Origin: an uncultured Caulobacteraceae bacterium
GTDB taxonomy: Bacteria > Pseudomonadota > Alphaproteobacteria > Caulobacterales > Caulobacteraceae
Direction of reading: 5' to 3'
Assembly (NCBI GenBank): GCA_903929535.1
Contig: CAIYVC010000068.1
Location: 1 to 41,891, forward strand
Length of the DNA: 41,891 nucleotides
Made by a program: the position numbers and the translations under genes. This document shows positions 1 to 8,471 of the stretch, piece by piece; positions within the stretch are counted from its first letter, which is position 1; each line of letters starts with the position of its first letter. A model generated the notes under the pieces. It ran no database searches. It was not told where the DNA came from and worked only from the letters and a program-made list of their open reading frames with translations.

Positions 1-929
1 ATCACAGGGGCGTTGAGGCTCTCCGCCAGCTTGACCAGCAGATTCATGCCTTCGGCGGTACGGGCGACGCGATCGACCACGATCACCGGTGAGCGCGCCG
101 AGACCATCATTTCCGCCGCTAGGTCGATCGCCGCCGGCTCGCCCGCCGGAGCGGACATGGCCGTGATGCGCGGGATGCTGAGCTTGGCGCGGTCGGCGGC
201 CGGCTCTTCCTGAAGCTCGCTGTCGACCACCAACAGGACTGGCTCGTAGGGAGGCGTGGTGGCGACCTGGTGGGCGCGCACGAACGATTCCGAGAAGTGC
301 TGCAGGCTGACGGGGATATCGTCCCACTTGACGAAATCGCGCACGATCGCCCCGACGTCGGTCATGGTGTGCAGCCACTCGACCCCAGGGCGCCGCTTGG
401 TGGCGTCCAGGCCGTTGCCCGCCAGGATCATCATCGGGACCTTGTCGCACCAGGCATTGTAGATGGCCATCGAGGCGTGCATCAGGCCGACGTTGCTGTG
501 CACCAGGCAGGCCATCGGCTTGCCGGCGACCTTGGCGTAGCCGTGGCAGATCCCGGCCGAAATCTCTTCGTGAACGCAGGTGATCAGTTCGGGCGCGCGG
601 TTGCCGCCGTAGGTGACGATCGACTCGTGCAGGCCGCGGAACGTCGATCCCGGCATGGCGGCTACGTAGGAGACGCCGGTCGCCTTAAGGAGGTCGACCA
701 TGAAATCCGACCCGGGATTGCGGATGACGTCGCCGGGCTCCGCATGGGTTTCGACCGGCCCGACTTCATGGTTCGCGCGCTGGTCCGTCGGGCCCTGCGG
801 CCGGGCCGGCGCGCCGGCTTCCTGAGCTTTCGCCGCCTTGGGAGCGATGCCCAGGCTCGGCGCGGCGGCGCCAAGGAAGGAAGCCGCCAGGAAGCCGCGG
901 CGATCCGGGCCCTTGTTCTTGTTATCCAT
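1..929 (-). CDS. ThDP-dependent enzyme with Tat signal (3' end outside window)
   Basis: The visible 309 codons are the N-terminal (PYR) part of a thiamine-diphosphate enzyme of the acetolactate synthase/benzoylformate decarboxylase superfamily. The Pyr-domain pattern AMPGSTFRGL (about 91-100) is followed by CVHEEISAG (118-126), whose Glu at 121 sits where the catalytic Glu of the family lies. A twin-arginine signal opens the protein (DRRGFLAAS at 9-17, hydrophobic stretch, then KAQ near 34-36). A Tat signal is odd for this family, which is normally cytoplasmic, but Tat exports folded, cofactor-loaded proteins. ATG 929 is preferred: a G-rich run ends 6 nt upstream. ATG 935 is also in frame and adds two residues. 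It is the last visible gene of a five-gene leftward operon, 47 nt after mobA. The exact reaction cannot be told, because the C-terminal ThDP-binding half is missing. Confidence 0.85.
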   Translation of the reverse strand, partial: MDNKNKGPDRRGFLAASFLGAAAPSLGIAPKAAKAQEAGAPARPQGPTDQRANHEVGPVETHAEPGDVIRNPGSDFMVDLLKATGVSYVAAMPGSTFRGLHESIVTYGGNRAPELITCVHEEISAGICHGYAKVAGKPMACLVHSNVGLMHASMAIYNAWCDKVPMMILAGNGLDATKRRPGVEWLHTMTDVGAIVRDFVKWDDIPVSLQHFSESFVRAHQVATTPPYEPVLLVVDSELQEEPAADRAKLSIPRITAMSAPAGEPAAIDLAAEMMVSARSPVIVVDRVARTAEGMNLLVKLAESLNAPV

Positions 930-976
930 TGTCATCCCCCCAAGCGTTCCGGAACGGCGTGACCGGGCGAAAGAAC

Positions 977-2914
977 CTAGGCTTCAATTCGGTCCAGCAT
1001 GAAGCCATCAAAAAATGCGGACAGCGCGTCGTGAGCGTCCAGCGGCAGGACGGCGGCGACATATTGGTCCGGACGAACCAGGACCATACAGCCCTGTTCG
1101 CGGTCGATGCCCCGCAGGTCGAAGATGTCCTGACCGGCCGTGCTGCCAGCGCAGAATACCTTCTCATAATCAACGAGCCCCAGCGGCCCTTTAGCTGGAA
1201 GGAGCAGCTGCGGCAGCCGCCCGATCGCGATCCTCTGGTGCGACTGCTGCAGGACCGCGCGCACATCGATGACCGCATCGACGTCGGCGCCGGCCGGACT
1301 GTAACGCAGGATCGGCGATGCTCTGGACTCGGTGAGAAACCGGCACAGGTCGTCGAGCCTGGAGCCCGGCTTTTGCGGGTCCTCGGCCCCTGCGAAGGCG
1401 AACAGCCGCCAGCGGCCGTCGGCCTGTACGACATGTCCAAGCTGAAGCGGCTTTGCGTCGGCCAGGCGCACGACGGGCGCGGAATGGAAGCGCTTGCCGA
1501 TGGGCAGGCCCTGCGCCAGCGATTGATGCTGCGATCCTGAGGTGAGCCGCGACGGCGTGTACCGGGTCGCGACGCCCGCCGTGTAATGTCCGCTCCTGAC
1601 GAAATAGTCCTTCACTTCCGCCGGATCGACCCCAGCGGGGTTCTGTTCCGATTTCAGCGGGGCGCTCAGCATCGCCGCCCATTCCTTGTCGAAGGCGATC
1701 AGCTGACCGGCGATGGTCTGACGCTCCTCGGTGTAGGTCCGCAGAAACTGAGGCGCACAGCGGCCCTGCAGCACCGACGCCAGCTTCCAGCCGAGGTTGA
1801 AGGCGTCCTGCATCGACACGTTCATCCCCTGGCCGGCCTTGGGGCTATGGGTGTGGCAGGCGTCGCCGGTGATGAATACCCGGGGCAAGGCGTCATCGGA
1901 TGCCTCGGCCGTCAGATCGTCGAACCGGTCGCACAGCCGCTGGCCGATTTCATAGACCGACCACCAGGCCACCTGCTTCACATCCAGGGAGTGTGGATGC
2001 AGCACGCGCCGGGCCGCGGCGATGATCTCGTCTACGCCGATGGCCCTAGCCGCCACGCGTTCGCCGGCGTCCAGCTTGTCCATCTCGACGTAGATTCGGA
2101 CCAGGTAGCCGCCTTCGCGGGGGATCAGGACAATGCTGCCGTGCCCGGCGGAATTGATGACGGCCTTCAGCCGGATGTCGGGAAAGTCGGTGACGGCCAA
2201 GACGTCCATGACGCCCCAGGCCTGGTTGGCCGAGTCGCCCTTCAAGGTCTGGCCGATGGACCGCCGCACGCCGCTGCGGGCCCCGTCGCAGCCCACCACA
2301 TATCGCGCCTTGACGGTCTCTGCGCCGCCGCTGTCCACGTCCTCGAAGACGGCCGTTACCGCGTGGCCGTCGGCGGGCGCCGCCGCATCGATCCGCAGGT
2401 CCAGGAACCTGCGCCTATAGTGCGGCTCCAGCCGGCTCGCCGACATGCGCATCACGTCCAGATAGAAGCGGTGCACCCGGGCTTGGTTCAGGATGACGTG
2501 GGGGAACTCCGACAGGCCGTCTTCCGTGTCCTGGATTCGTCCGGAACGGACGATGCCCCCTGAAGGATCATCGCCGGGCTTCCAGAACGTCGTCTCATTG
2601 ACCCAGCAGGCCTCCCGCAGCACCCGTTCAGCGAAGCCGAAAGCGTTGAACATCTCCATAGTGCGGCAGGCCACGCCGTCCGCCTGACCGAGCTCGAGCG
2701 GCCCGAGCTTCTGATCAACAATGCAGACCTTGATATCCGGGAAGGCGGCGAGCTGGGCGGCCAGGGTCAGGCCCGCCGGCCCGCATCCCACGATCAGAAC
2801 ATCGACCTCGCCAGGCAGGGCATCGCGGCCGGCGGGGTCGCGGGCTTGGATCGGCGCAGTGGTCGGCATCAGGTCGGGATCGCCGGTCCTGAAGCCGTTC
2901 AAATAAAACTGCAT
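977..2914 (-). CDS. mobA: 3-hydroxybenzoate 4-monooxygenase (MobA type)
   Basis: This is a 645-aa FAD- and NAD(P)H-dependent aromatic hydroxylase of the phenol-hydroxylase-like group. Very close agreement with Comamonas MobA, recalled from memory, runs along its length: the start MQFYLNGF, the FAD fold GCGPAG (43-48), ELGQADG (74-80), the motif with CDG (209-211), and GDACHTHSPKAGQGMN (350-365) for the second FAD contact, followed by the C-terminal thioredoxin-like domain. MobA turns 3-hydroxybenzoate into protocatechuate. There is no export signal, so it acts in the cytoplasm, unlike its operon neighbours. It lies 30 nt after the class II aldolase-like gene. Substrate specificity could differ (other 3-hydroxylated benzoates), but the family call is firm. 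Confidence 0.88.
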   Translation of the reverse strand: MQFYLNGFRTGDPDLMPTTAPIQARDPAGRDALPGEVDVLIVGCGPAGLTLAAQLAAFPDIKVCIVDQKLGPLELGQADGVACRTMEMFNAFGFAERVLREACWVNETTFWKPGDDPSGGIVRSGRIQDTEDGLSEFPHVILNQARVHRFYLDVMRMSASRLEPHYRRRFLDLRIDAAAPADGHAVTAVFEDVDSGGAETVKARYVVGCDGARSGVRRSIGQTLKGDSANQAWGVMDVLAVTDFPDIRLKAVINSAGHGSIVLIPREGGYLVRIYVEMDKLDAGERVAARAIGVDEIIAAARRVLHPHSLDVKQVAWWSVYEIGQRLCDRFDDLTAEASDDALPRVFITGDACHTHSPKAGQGMNVSMQDAFNLGWKLASVLQGRCAPQFLRTYTEERQTIAGQLIAFDKEWAAMLSAPLKSEQNPAGVDPAEVKDYFVRSGHYTAGVATRYTPSRLTSGSQHQSLAQGLPIGKRFHSAPVVRLADAKPLQLGHVVQADGRWRLFAFAGAEDPQKPGSRLDDLCRFLTESRASPILRYSPAGADVDAVIDVRAVLQQSHQRIAIGRLPQLLLPAKGPLGLVDYEKVFCAGSTAGQDIFDLRGIDREQGCMVLVRPDQYVAAVLPLDAHDALSAFFDGFMLDRIEA

Positions 2915-2944
2915 GTCGATCCCCGCGTCCGCGCCTTGCCCAAG

Positions 2945-3772
2945 CTATTGCCCCGGGGCGCCCTGCTTCAACGCGTTCCAGCCGCGCGCCTCCGCGCCGA
3001 TCTCCCTTTGCAGGCGCTCGTTGCCGTAGTCCTTGGGGTTCAGGTAGGTGACCGGCGTGCCGAGCCGGAGCGCCTGGGCCAGGATCATGGCGCTGCCCTC
3101 CACGTTGATCGCGGCGGGCACCACCTCGCGGACGCTGGCGGCGACCACCGTGCTGCCGTGTCCGCGCATCAGCACCACGGAATTTGAGCCCAGGGTCTTG
3201 GCCAGGCTGCGTCCCGCTTCCGGCGTCGCGATCAGATTGTTTGTCACCCCGCCCACGTCGCTGACGTCATGTACGGGGGGGCCGTTGAAACCCAGCATCC
3301 GCCCGGTGTTGACCACCGGTCGCAGGGGCGTCTTGCTGACGCTGAAGGCGATCACATAGGGCGTGTGGCTGTGGACCACGGCGCCGACGTCCGGACGCGC
3401 CTTGTAGATCTCGCAGTGGATGAACCGCTCCTGGTAGAGAAGGGGACTGTTGGACGCGACCGGGGTGCAGTCGGCGTTCAGCTCGACGATGTCGGCGGCC
3501 GTCACCTGTCCCGGCCCGAGCGAGCGGGCGATCAGTATGCGGCTGGGGTCCAAGGGCGAGCGCATGCTCACGTGGCCGTAGCCGGGCAGGATGCCCTCGC
3601 GGGCCAGGATGTGGTTGGCGGCGACGAGGTCTTCCACCGCCGCCATCATTTTCGGGTCTTTCGACTGCGCCGGAGGGGTCTGGGCATGGCTTGCGCCGGC
3701 GCCGAGGCAGGCGGCCATGGCCAGGATGAAGCCGAGGCTTCGACCCGGGACGACAAGGTTATGCAACGTCAT
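2945..3772 (-). CDS. Exported class II aldolase/adducin-family protein (Sec signal)
   Basis: A 275-aa protein of the class II aldolase/adducin family, which includes fuculose-phosphate aldolase and several aromatic decarboxylases such as 3,4-dihydroxyphthalate decarboxylase. The expected zinc ligands are present (H134 and H136 in HSHT, H205 in RGHG), as is a Glu at 115 in YQERFIH where the catalytic acid lies in aldolases. Before this domain stands a Sec-type signal peptide with a hydrophobic stretch at about 12-27 and a likely cut after ASHA (residue 30). Family members are usually cytoplasmic. Third gene of the leftward operon, 34 nt after the MBL gene. A decarboxylase or lyase role on an aromatic or oxo acid is inference; the substrate is unknown. 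Confidence 0.85.
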   Translation of the reverse strand: MTLHNLVVPGRSLGFILAMAACLGAGASHAQTPPAQSKDPKMMAAVEDLVAANHILAREGILPGYGHVSMRSPLDPSRILIARSLGPGQVTAADIVELNADCTPVASNSPLLYQERFIHCEIYKARPDVGAVVHSHTPYVIAFSVSKTPLRPVVNTGRMLGFNGPPVHDVSDVGGVTNNLIATPEAGRSLAKTLGSNSVVLMRGHGSTVVAASVREVVPAAINVEGSAMILAQALRLGTPVTYLNPKDYGNERLQREIGAEARGWNALKQGAPGQ

Positions 3773-3806
3773 GGTGTTGAGCCCTTTGCTTGTGGATTAG
3801 GTGGTC

Positions 3807-4775
3807 TTATCGGCGTTTCTCGGCCGCCACGATCGTGGCCATCTCGGCGTAGTAGCCGCGGACGTCGTTGGTCAGAAAGTTGGTGGTGCTGGCGGTGTGC
3901 GCCCAGCCCAGGTCTTCAAGCCCCAGCTCGGGAACGACACGGTCCACCGGCACGCCCCGGCGCACGGCGTCCTTCATCCGCGTGTTCATGGTCTCGACCT
4001 TCTGGACGTATTGCCTGATGTCCTCGCGGTTCATCGGCTGCCCGTGGCCGGGGATGGCCACGTCGAAGTCCAGCTTGAGCAGCTGATAGATGGCCGTGAC
4101 GAAGCCGACCGCGCTGCCGCCGTCCGTATAGTCGATGTGCGGCATGCCCCTGATGACCAGGTCGCCGACGTGCACGGTTTTCAGATCGGGAAAGTAGATG
4201 AAGGTGTCGCCCCGGGTGTGGCTGGCGGGGAGGGAATGGTAGGCGTCCACCTCGACACCGCCCAGATGCAGGGCGAAGGCGTCGTCGAAGGTGATATGCG
4301 CCGTGCCGCCCCCGAGCTTCTTCGCCTCGTAGCTGGTCCAGAGATCACGCTGCTGAATCAGCTCCACGCCGCGCTTCAGCATCTCGCCGTCGCCGCCTGT
4401 GTGGTCGGGATGGTAGTGGCTGTTGATCAGGTACTTCACCGGCTGGTCCGTCACGCTGCGGATCAGGGCCAGGATCTCTGGCACATGCTGCGGGAATTTG
4501 GCGTCCACCAGGATGACGCCTTCAGGTGTCACCCGCGCCGCCACCGTCCCCGGTTCATGCAGCACGCCGTCTCCCGTCTGCCCGGGTTTGCAACCCATCA
4601 TGCAGCCCGCGTCGATCGGGCCACGGATCAGGTAGAGCCCGTCCTTGACCTTCTCGATCCACATCGGCCGGGGGCCCGTCTGCGCCACGATCGACGGCGC
4701 CTGCTGGGCGGCGGCGGAACCGCTGACCAGCAGGAGCGAGACGCAGGCGATGAGGGCCAATCGCGATGCTTTCAT
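3807..4775 (-). CDS. Exported MBL-fold metallohydrolase
   Basis: A 322-aa metallo-beta-lactamase-fold hydrolase. The metal motif HYHPDH is at 120-125 and is followed by GG; a third His is at 186 in ASHTRGD, then HVGDL (about 197-201) and PGHG near 245. The N-terminus is a clear Sec signal (MKASRLALIA..., hydrophobic to about residue 20, cut after SAAA/Q near 23). ATG 4775 has AGGA about 8 nt upstream. An insert with three Cys (CMMGC and a nearby residue, 58-62) precedes the fold. Second gene of the leftward operon between two class II aldolase-like genes. It probably hydrolyses an ester or lactone in the periplasm; this is inferred from fold and place only. Confidence 0.85.
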   Translation of the reverse strand: MKASRLALIACVSLLLVSGSAAAQQAPSIVAQTGPRPMWIEKVKDGLYLIRGPIDAGCMMGCKPGQTGDGVLHEPGTVAARVTPEGVILVDAKFPQHVPEILALIRSVTDQPVKYLINSHYHPDHTGGDGEMLKRGVELIQQRDLWTSYEAKKLGGGTAHITFDDAFALHLGGVEVDAYHSLPASHTRGDTFIYFPDLKTVHVGDLVIRGMPHIDYTDGGSAVGFVTAIYQLLKLDFDVAIPGHGQPMNREDIRQYVQKVETMNTRMKDAVRRGVPVDRVVPELGLEDLGWAHTASTTNFLTNDVRGYYAEMATIVAAEKRR

Positions 4776-4823
4776 TCCGCTGTCCTTCGACCGGGCGCAT
4801 CAACGCCCTTTGTGGGGAGCGGG

Positions 4824-5651
4824 TTAGCGGACGGGGTTGGCCGCCAGAGCCTTAGCGCGCCAAAAACCCCAGGCCCGCTCGACCTGACCGTCGTTGGTCG
4901 CCTGGGTTTTGGCGGCTTCGGCCGCATTCAGATAATGGACCTTGCCCAGCTTCATCGCCTCGGCCTGCAGGCGCGCGTTGGCCTCGGTATAGATGGCGTG
5001 CATCACGGCCAGACGGACGTTTGGCCCGACGGCCACAGACCCGTGGCCGCGCATCAGCACCACGGTGCGCTGGCCCAGGACCGCGGCGAGGGCCGCTCCC
5101 ATCTTCGGATCGCGGATCAGCATGTCCGTGGAGGGGCCGAAAGTATCGGTGATCTCGAACACCGGCGCGGGTCCGCCGATGAAGCCGGCCATGTGGTAGA
5201 TAGGCTGTAGCGGGGTTTCGCTGACGCCGAACGGGATCACCCCGGCCGAATGGCTGTGGACCACCGACCCGACGTCCTTGCGCGCCCGATAGATCGAGCC
5301 ATGGATGAACCGTTCCAGGTAGGAGAGACGCCCGCGGGCGTCCACCGGATTGCCGTCCAGGTCGTACTCCATGATGTCGGCGGCGGTGACGACGCCGGGC
5401 GACAGATTGCGCGACAGCAGGAACCGCTCGGGGTTCTTGTCGTGGCGGGCGCTGACATGGCCGAAGGCGTCGACAATCCCCTGGTCCGACAGGATTCGGT
5501 TGGCGGTGACCAGGTCCTCGATCAGGGCCGGAGAGGCGGGGCCGGCAGATGCCGGCGCAGGCGCGGCTTGGGCGCGGGCCACGGCGGGCTCCAGGGCGGC
5601 GGCGGCCATGGCGAGGAGAAAGCCCCGCCGTTCGGGGGTGTAGAGCGACAT
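4824..5651 (-). CDS. Exported class II aldolase/adducin-family protein (Tat signal)
   Basis: A 275-aa paralogue of the protein at 2945-3772. It keeps the catalytic-type Glu (E113 in YLERFIHG), zinc ligands H132 and H134 (HSHS) and H203 (RGHG). It begins with a twin-arginine signal, ERRGFLLAM at 7-15, with a hydrophobic run and a likely cut after ARA (residue 27). ATG 5651 has the strong ribosome site GGGAGG 6 nt upstream. It is the first gene of the five-gene leftward operon; its promoter must lie in the 479-nt gap shared with the divergent pdxA-like operon, where a perfect 17-bp palindrome lies 57 nt upstream. Metal-dependent lyase or decarboxylase activity is likely; the substrate cannot be read from sequence. 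Confidence 0.86.
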   Translation of the reverse strand: MSLYTPERRGFLLAMAAAALEPAVARAQAAPAPASAGPASPALIEDLVTANRILSDQGIVDAFGHVSARHDKNPERFLLSRNLSPGVVTAADIMEYDLDGNPVDARGRLSYLERFIHGSIYRARKDVGSVVHSHSAGVIPFGVSETPLQPIYHMAGFIGGPAPVFEITDTFGPSTDMLIRDPKMGAALAAVLGQRTVVLMRGHGSVAVGPNVRLAVMHAIYTEANARLQAEAMKLGKVHYLNAAEAAKTQATNDGQVERAWGFWRAKALAANPVR

Positions 5652-5707
5652 GAAGAACCTCCCAGGGGCCGAACGGATACCAGCCGGTCCGTTGGGACCC
5701 CCGATCG

Positions 5708-5724
5708 GACCAGATTTTCTGGTC
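5708..5724. promoter_or_regulatory. Perfect 17-bp palindrome, operator candidate
   Basis: GACCAGATTTTCTGGTC has two perfect 7-bp arms around TTT. It lies 57 nt before the first gene of the leftward operon. Its size and place suit a dimeric repressor site; a short hairpin in the leader is the alternative. No second copy was noticed in the window. Confidence 0.5.
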
Positions 5725-6003
5725 TAACGCAGTTCGCGATCGGGCGCTCGGTTCCGGTCGATTGCTTGACCTTGTCCGTTATAAACATTCGGCACCGAAG
5801 GAAAGCAATATGAAAGAATCTGCCGGGCATAGCGATCTGTCGCCTGCGGCCTCACAGAGGAGAGGCGCGCGCCGCCGCGGCCATCGATGACGGTCAGGTA
5901 AACCGCGCCTGGGGCCTTTTGGCGAAACCAAGCCGGGCGCGCGCGCAGGGGTTGACCGGCGACGCTGCGACGAACGACCCTGGTCATATTGCCGGCACTA
6001 TAC

Positions 6004-6018
6004 AGTTTGGCCCCAAAT
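6004..6018 (-). promoter_or_regulatory. Shared 15-bp operator-like site, copy 1
   Basis: Read on the minus strand the site is ATTTGGGGCCAAACT. It matches two sites before the TonB-receptor gene (9961-9975 and 10101-10115); together they give ATTWGGGSCCRAACY, a near-palindrome. Here it follows TATACA (5999-6004) and would overlap the start of transcription of the pdxA-like operon, as a repressor site would. The MarR protein at 14076-14633 is the most likely binder in the window. Confidence 0.5.
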
Positions 6019-6130
6019 GAATAAGCTTGTCAGAAATGGGGTTCGGGACCGCTGCTTCTGATCTGCGAAGGTCGCAGCCACCGGACGCGCCCCGTCTGCG
6101 CCATCCTGAACGTTCGTAACCGAGGACTTC

Positions 6131-7144
6131 ATGCGACCCATCGTTGCTATCAGCCTTGGCGACCCCGCGGGGATTGGACCCGAGATCGCTTACAAGGCGT
6201 CGCACGACCCGAGGGTGCGGGCGGCCTGCCGGCCTCTGCTGATCGGCGACAGGCGCGTGCTGCAAGCCCATGCCCAGGCCTGCGGCTTTGAGGTTGATGT
6301 TCATGAAATCGCCGTGGGCGACATCGGCCGCTCCGAACGGGTGGAATTTCTAGATATGGACCTGCTGGGCGCACAGCCCTTGCGGATCGGCGAGATCGCG
6401 GCCCTGCACGGCCAGGCCTCCGTCGACGCGGCGGGGATGGCTGTCGATCTGGCTATGAGCGGGGTAGTCGATGCGGTCGTGGCCGCGCCCATGACCGAGT
6501 TGGCCATCCACCAGGCCGGGATCGCTTTCGACGGCTATCCGACCTTCGTGGCGCGCCGGACCGGGACGCCGGTGGACGACGCCTTCCTGATGCTGTGCTT
6601 CGACGACTTCCGCATCGTCCACACAACCCTGCATGTCAGCATGCGCCGGGCCATCGAGCTGGTCACCGAGGAACGCGTCCTGCATGTCATCAAGAAAACC
6701 CACGACGCCCTGGAGCAGCTGGGATTCCCGTCCCCGCGCATCGCCGTCTCGGGTCTCAATTGCCATGCCGGCGAGAGCGGATTGTTTGGCGACGAAGAGA
6801 TCACCATCATCAGCCCCGCCATCGCCCAGGCCCGCGCCGCGGGTCTTCAGGTCAATGGTCCGTTTGGGGCGGACATCATGTTGCGAATGAAGGACTATGA
6901 CGGCTTCGTGGTGATGGTGCACGACCAGGGCCACGTGGCGGCCAAGCTGCTGGCCACCAATCGCACCGCTGGGCTGACCATCGGCACCCCGATCCTGTTT
7001 TCCTCCGTGGCGCATGGCAGCGCGTTGGATATCGCCGGCAAGAACCTGGCCTCGCCTGAAGCGGTGGTGGAGGCGGTGACCCGCCTGGCGGCGGCGGCGG
7101 TGCGCCGGCGCGCGCTGGCCTCGGCGGAGCCGGTCCATGCTTAA
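6131..7144 (+). CDS. PdxA-family dehydrogenase, likely cis-dihydrodiol dehydrogenase (TphB/IphB role)
   Basis: A 337-aa protein of the PdxA family (4-hydroxythreonine-4-phosphate dehydrogenase). It opens with the signature ISLGDPAGIGPEI (7-19). Metal-binding His residues are H168 (TTLHVS), H212 (NCHAGESG) and H264 (VHDQGH), and the NAD end has HGSALDIAGK (295-304). This family includes TphB and IphB, which oxidise and decarboxylate the cis-dihydrodiols formed from terephthalate and isophthalate. Its stop overlaps the start of a Rieske oxygenase by 8 nt, which argues for that role and against vitamin B6 synthesis. GAGGA lies 4-5 nt before ATG 6131. The exact dihydrodiol is unknown. Confidence 0.85.
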   Translation: MRPIVAISLGDPAGIGPEIAYKASHDPRVRAACRPLLIGDRRVLQAHAQACGFEVDVHEIAVGDIGRSERVEFLDMDLLGAQPLRIGEIAALHGQASVDAAGMAVDLAMSGVVDAVVAAPMTELAIHQAGIAFDGYPTFVARRTGTPVDDAFLMLCFDDFRIVHTTLHVSMRRAIELVTEERVLHVIKKTHDALEQLGFPSPRIAVSGLNCHAGESGLFGDEEITIISPAIAQARAAGLQVNGPFGADIMLRMKDYDGFVVMVHDQGHVAAKLLATNRTAGLTIGTPILFSSVAHGSALDIAGKNLASPEAVVEAVTRLAAAAVRRRALASAEPVHA

Positions 7145-8423
7145 GCAGGATCAGAACGAGCTGCTGACCCAGACGGACGCCGGCTCTCCAATGGGCCGGA
7201 TGTTTCGCTGCTATTGGCTGCCGGCTCTGCTGGCCAGCGAGCTTCCCGAGGACGGCTGCGCGCCGGTTCGCCTCAAGCTTCTGGGCGAGCGCCTGCTGGC
7301 GGTGCGCGACGGCGAGGGCCGCTACGGGCTGATCGACGAGTTCTGCCTGCATCGGCGCGTGTCCCTGTGGTTCGCCAATGTCGAGGCGGACGGGGTGCGC
7401 TGCGCCTATCATGGGTGGAAATACGGCCTGGACGGCCAGTGTACGGAAATCCCGTCGGAGCCGGAGGGCAGCGACCTTTGCCGCCGGATGCGTTTGACGG
7501 CCTATCCCCTGGTGCTGCGCGGCGACGTGTTGTGGGCCTACATGGGGCCGCCCGATGAGCAGCCGCCCTTGCCGGAATGGGAATTCGCTTCCGTCCCCGC
7601 CGATCAGACCTTCACCTCCAAGCGCCTGCAGGAATGCAATTGGCTCCAGGCCATGGAAGGCGGAATCGACTCCAGCCACGTGTCGTGGCTGCACCGCGGC
7701 AACCTCAATACCGACCCCCTGTTCAAGGGGGCCAAGGCCAACCAGTACAATCTCAACGACTCCCGTCCGGTGTTCGAGGTGGCAGAGACGGAGGGGGGCT
7801 TGGCCATCGGGGCGCGCCGCAACGGCGACAACGGTCAGGCCTACTGGCGTGTCACGCCGTGGGTGATGCCGTCATTCACCATGGTGCCCCCACGGGCCGA
7901 TCATCCCCTGCACGGCCATTTCTGGATTCCGATCGACGACGAGAACTGCTGGGCCTGGAGCTTCGACTACCATCCGACCCGGCCCCTGACCGCCGGCGAG
8001 CGGCAGGCCATGGAGGACGGCAAGGGTGTTCACGTCCGTTATGTTCCGGGCACCTTCCGGCCCCTGGCCAACAAGGACAACGACTACCTGATGGACCGCG
8101 GGGCCCAGAAATCGGGAGCCAGCCTCAGCGGAGTCGAGGGCATCGGCATGCAGGATGCCGCCCTGCAGGAAAGCATGGGGCCGATCTGCGACAGGACCAA
8201 GGAGCGGCTGGTTTCCACGGATCGCGGCATCGTCATGGCGCGTTCGCGGCTGCTGCGCGCGGTCAGGGCTCTGGTCGACGATGGGGTGCACCCGCCCGGC
8301 GCCGATCCGAGCCACCAACGGATCCGGTCCACGGCGATGCTGCTACCGGCCGGGCAATCCTTCGAGGAGCCGGCCAAGGATGCGATGACGGCGCAAAAAG
8401 GGGTGGCTCACGTCACTGTCTGA
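7137..8423 (+). CDS. Rieske aromatic-ring oxygenase, alpha subunit
   Basis: A 428-aa oxygenase component of the phthalate 4,5-dioxygenase/vanillate demethylase group. The Rieske cluster ligands are C70 and H72 (CLHR) and C89 and H92 (CAYHGW). The catalytic iron site has NWLQAMEGGIDSSHVSWLH at 168-186, with bridging Asp 178 and ligands H181 and H186. Enzymes of this group hydroxylate aromatic carboxylates using electrons from a separate reductase. No reductase gene is seen in the window, so it must be borrowed from elsewhere. The start codon lies inside the end of the pdxA-like gene (8-nt overlap), so the two are probably translated together. With the PdxA-type partner, an isophthalate-like or other carboxylated ring is the likely substrate. 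Confidence 0.9.
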   Translation: MLKQDQNELLTQTDAGSPMGRMFRCYWLPALLASELPEDGCAPVRLKLLGERLLAVRDGEGRYGLIDEFCLHRRVSLWFANVEADGVRCAYHGWKYGLDGQCTEIPSEPEGSDLCRRMRLTAYPLVLRGDVLWAYMGPPDEQPPLPEWEFASVPADQTFTSKRLQECNWLQAMEGGIDSSHVSWLHRGNLNTDPLFKGAKANQYNLNDSRPVFEVAETEGGLAIGARRNGDNGQAYWRVTPWVMPSFTMVPPRADHPLHGHFWIPIDDENCWAWSFDYHPTRPLTAGERQAMEDGKGVHVRYVPGTFRPLANKDNDYLMDRGAQKSGASLSGVEGIGMQDAALQESMGPICDRTKERLVSTDRGIVMARSRLLRAVRALVDDGVHPPGADPSHQRIRSTAMLLPAGQSFEEPAKDAMTAQKGVAHVTV

Positions 8424-8471
8424 GGCGCCGCAAGACAATCGCCGCATAGACGGCAGTCGGGGAGGCTTTTG

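Larger units (their letters stand above)
5652..6130. other. Divergent control region of the two catabolic operons
   Basis: This 479-nt gap holds no convincing gene. It separates the start of the leftward operon (5651) from the rightward one (6131). It contains a perfect 17-bp palindrome (5708-5724), a 15-bp operator-like site shared with the TonB-receptor promoter (6004-6018) directly after a -10-like TATACA (5999-6004), and a smaller perfect inverted repeat CTGCGA/TCGCAG with a 3-nt gap (6063-6077). No good -35 hexamer could be fixed for either direction. Confidence 0.6.

Noticed and set aside
3801-5210. A 469-codon open frame opposite the MBL and aldolase-like genes
   Set aside because: It spans two real genes on the other strand and reads as low-complexity His/Gly/Asp/Val sequence without motifs.
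6131-7144. Calling this gene pdxA of vitamin B6 synthesis
   Set aside because: Its overlap with a Rieske oxygenase gene and the catabolic setting favour a dihydrodiol dehydrogenase role.
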